A stretch of DNA of 6,981 bases from Victivallales bacterium. GTDB taxonomy: Bacteria > Verrucomicrobiota > Lentisphaeria > Victivallales > Victivallaceae. Made by a program: the position numbers and the translations under genes. The stretch lies in the NCBI GenBank assembly GCA_030634125.1, contig DAOWBJ010000085.1:1-6981 (forward strand), written 5' to 3'. Every line of letters starts with the position of its first letter. Position 1 is the first letter of the stretch. The notes under the pieces are model-generated. The model was given only the letters and a program-made list of their open reading frames with translations. It did not search any database and was not told the origin of the DNA. This document shows, in pieces, positions 5,950 to 6,981 of this stretch.

Positions 5950-5998
5950 GCGCTAAAACAAAAACTTATATAATTTTTAAGCGGTCAAGCTTATTTTT

Positions 5999-6981
5999 TT
6001 ATAATTTTTTTCTTACAGTCCCCTCTTTATAGAAAGGTAAGTCTGTAATCTTTCCCTTGATTGTGGCGCGTCCGGCACTCAATTGCACTTCGTCGCCGAG
6101 TCCCAAAGTTTCCCCGGCTCCGATATAACCCATGGCAACAGCCGCGCCGAGAGAAGGCGCGAAAGCGCCGGAGGTAACAATACCGATTTTTTCACCATCA
6201 GCGTCAAAAATATCAGCACCCGCGCGCGCGGCACGTCTTCCTTCCAGAGTAATCGCGATCAATTTGTTCGCCGCCGGAGCCGCTTCCAGAGCCGCTCTTC
6301 CGGTAAATTCACGTTCCGTAAAATCCTCCAGTTTAAGCATCGGGGCGTAACCAGCATCCAATGGAGTATAGTCTTCGGTCAATTCATGTCCGTAAAGCGC
6401 ATAACCACACTCAAGGCGCAAAGTATCACGGGCACCAAGACCAATCGGCTTGACATTCTCGAATGAAAGCAGGTAATTCCACATGCCGACAGCTTTGTCA
6501 ACATCGAAATACAATTCAAAACCAAGTTCGCCGGTATAACCTGTACGGCTCAATAAAACCGGGATATCATTAATTACAACTTCGATCCAGTTGAAATAGT
6601 TGGGTAAGTCAGTAATTTCCAGACCGGCTCTGGCGAGGATTTCCGCCGCAAGCGGTCCCTGCAGGTCAAGCTTCGCGGTTAAATCTGAGACATCCTCAAA
6701 AACAACATCTTCAGGCAGTTGTGATTGTATCATCTCGGCGTCTGCCGCGCGGGTTCCGGCGTTGACTACAATAAAAAAATCATCTTCAGCCAGACGATAA
6801 ACAATTAAATCATCCATTACTTTGCCGGCTTTGTTAAGCAGAAAATTATAACGGCAAAGACCGATACGCTGATTGAATACCGGACGCGCGAAAACAGCAT
6901 CTAAAGCTTTAAGCGCTCCTTCTCCAGTTACACGGAATTCACCCATGTGGCAAATGTCGAACAAGCCAACTTTTTCGCGCG
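5999..6981 (-). CDS. gcvT: Aminomethyltransferase (glycine cleavage T protein), 5' end outside window
   Basis: GcvT takes the aminomethyl group from lipoylated GcvH, releases ammonia and forms 5,10-methylene-tetrahydrofolate. The visible 326 residues begin inside the conserved REKVGLFDICHMGEF motif, so about 40 N-terminal residues lie beyond 6981. The TTG at 6964 is an internal leucine of this motif and not a start. Other family marks follow in order: LDLQGP, TGYTGELGFELYF (folate-domain signature), PIGLGARDTLRLECGYALYG, the HELTEDYTPLDAGYAPMLKL stretch and, in the C-terminal barrel, IGIVTSGAFAPSLGAAVAMG. The C-terminus ends in the basic VRKKL, usual for length and composition. It is first in the operon visible here and shares its strand with gcvH, gcvPA and gcvPB. 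Any glycine riboswitch or main operon promoter would be upstream of the window. Confidence 0.96.
   Translation of the reverse strand, partial: REKVGLFDICHMGEFRVTGEGALKALDAVFARPVFNQRIGLCRYNFLLNKAGKVMDDLIVYRLAEDDFFIVVNAGTRAADAEMIQSQLPEDVVFEDVSDLTAKLDLQGPLAAEILARAGLEITDLPNYFNWIEVVINDIPVLLSRTGYTGELGFELYFDVDKAVGMWNYLLSFENVKPIGLGARDTLRLECGYALYGHELTEDYTPLDAGYAPMLKLEDFTEREFTGRAALEAAPAANKLIAITLEGRRAARAGADIFDADGEKIGIVTSGAFAPSLGAAVAMGYIGAGETLGLGDEVQLSAGRATIKGKITDLPFYKEGTVRKKL

Noticed and set aside
5976..5998. AAGC-GCTT stem followed by T-runs as a plus-strand terminator
   Set aside because: The stem is only 4 bp and no plus-strand gene approaches it. The T-rich tract is mostly the complement of lysine codons and the trailer of gcvT.
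6962..6964. TTG as the gcvT start
   Set aside because: It is the Leu of the conserved REKVGLFD motif, and the frame stays open and conserved to the window edge.

Overview
The window comes from a bacterium that uses the two-subunit form of glycine decarboxylase. All intact genes lie on the minus strand. I cannot name the organism. The gcvT-gcvH-gcvPA-gcvPB order with a split P-protein occurs in several phyla (for example Thermotogae, Firmicutes and Lentisphaerota-like lineages). The gcv genes look moderate in G+C, and the left third looks visibly more A+T rich.

Right two-thirds (about 2701-6981): a glycine cleavage operon read right to left. It contains gcvT (5' end cut by the window edge), gcvH, gcvPA and gcvPB. 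The T, H and P proteins together split glycine into CO2, ammonia, a methylene group passed to tetrahydrofolate, and reducing equivalents held on the lipoyl arm of H. The L-protein is not encoded here. gcvPA and gcvPB overlap by 4 bases (ATGA). A 126-base A+T-rich gap before gcvH may hold an internal promoter.

Left third (1-2640): an accessory island in the debris of insertion sequences. A headless DUF6788-like fragment (minus strand) meets a transposase fragment (plus strand) near position 200-210. The transposase fragment, of IS4/IS1634 type, carries the catalytic glutamate motif and ends near 540, with possible frameshifted remnants to about 620. A piece resembling the C-terminus of the same kind of transposase reappears at about 2475-2635.

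Between the two transposase pieces, on the opposite strand, is a compact two-gene unit. Its first gene encodes a DUF6036-like nucleotidyltransferase and its second a 342-residue protein with a central winged helix. The reading frames overlap by 20 bases. The unit has a near-consensus sigma70 promoter embedded between and within two 17-bp palindromes whose centres are 22 bp apart, and translation probably starts on a nearly leaderless transcript. Its layout parallels AbiE-type toxin-antitoxin or phage-defence modules (nucleotidyltransferase toxin, autorepressing winged-helix antitoxin) with the gene order reversed. It is the best candidate in the window for a poorly described system. The toxin-antitoxin function is inference from architecture; the promoter, palindromes, overlap and motifs are visible in the sequence.
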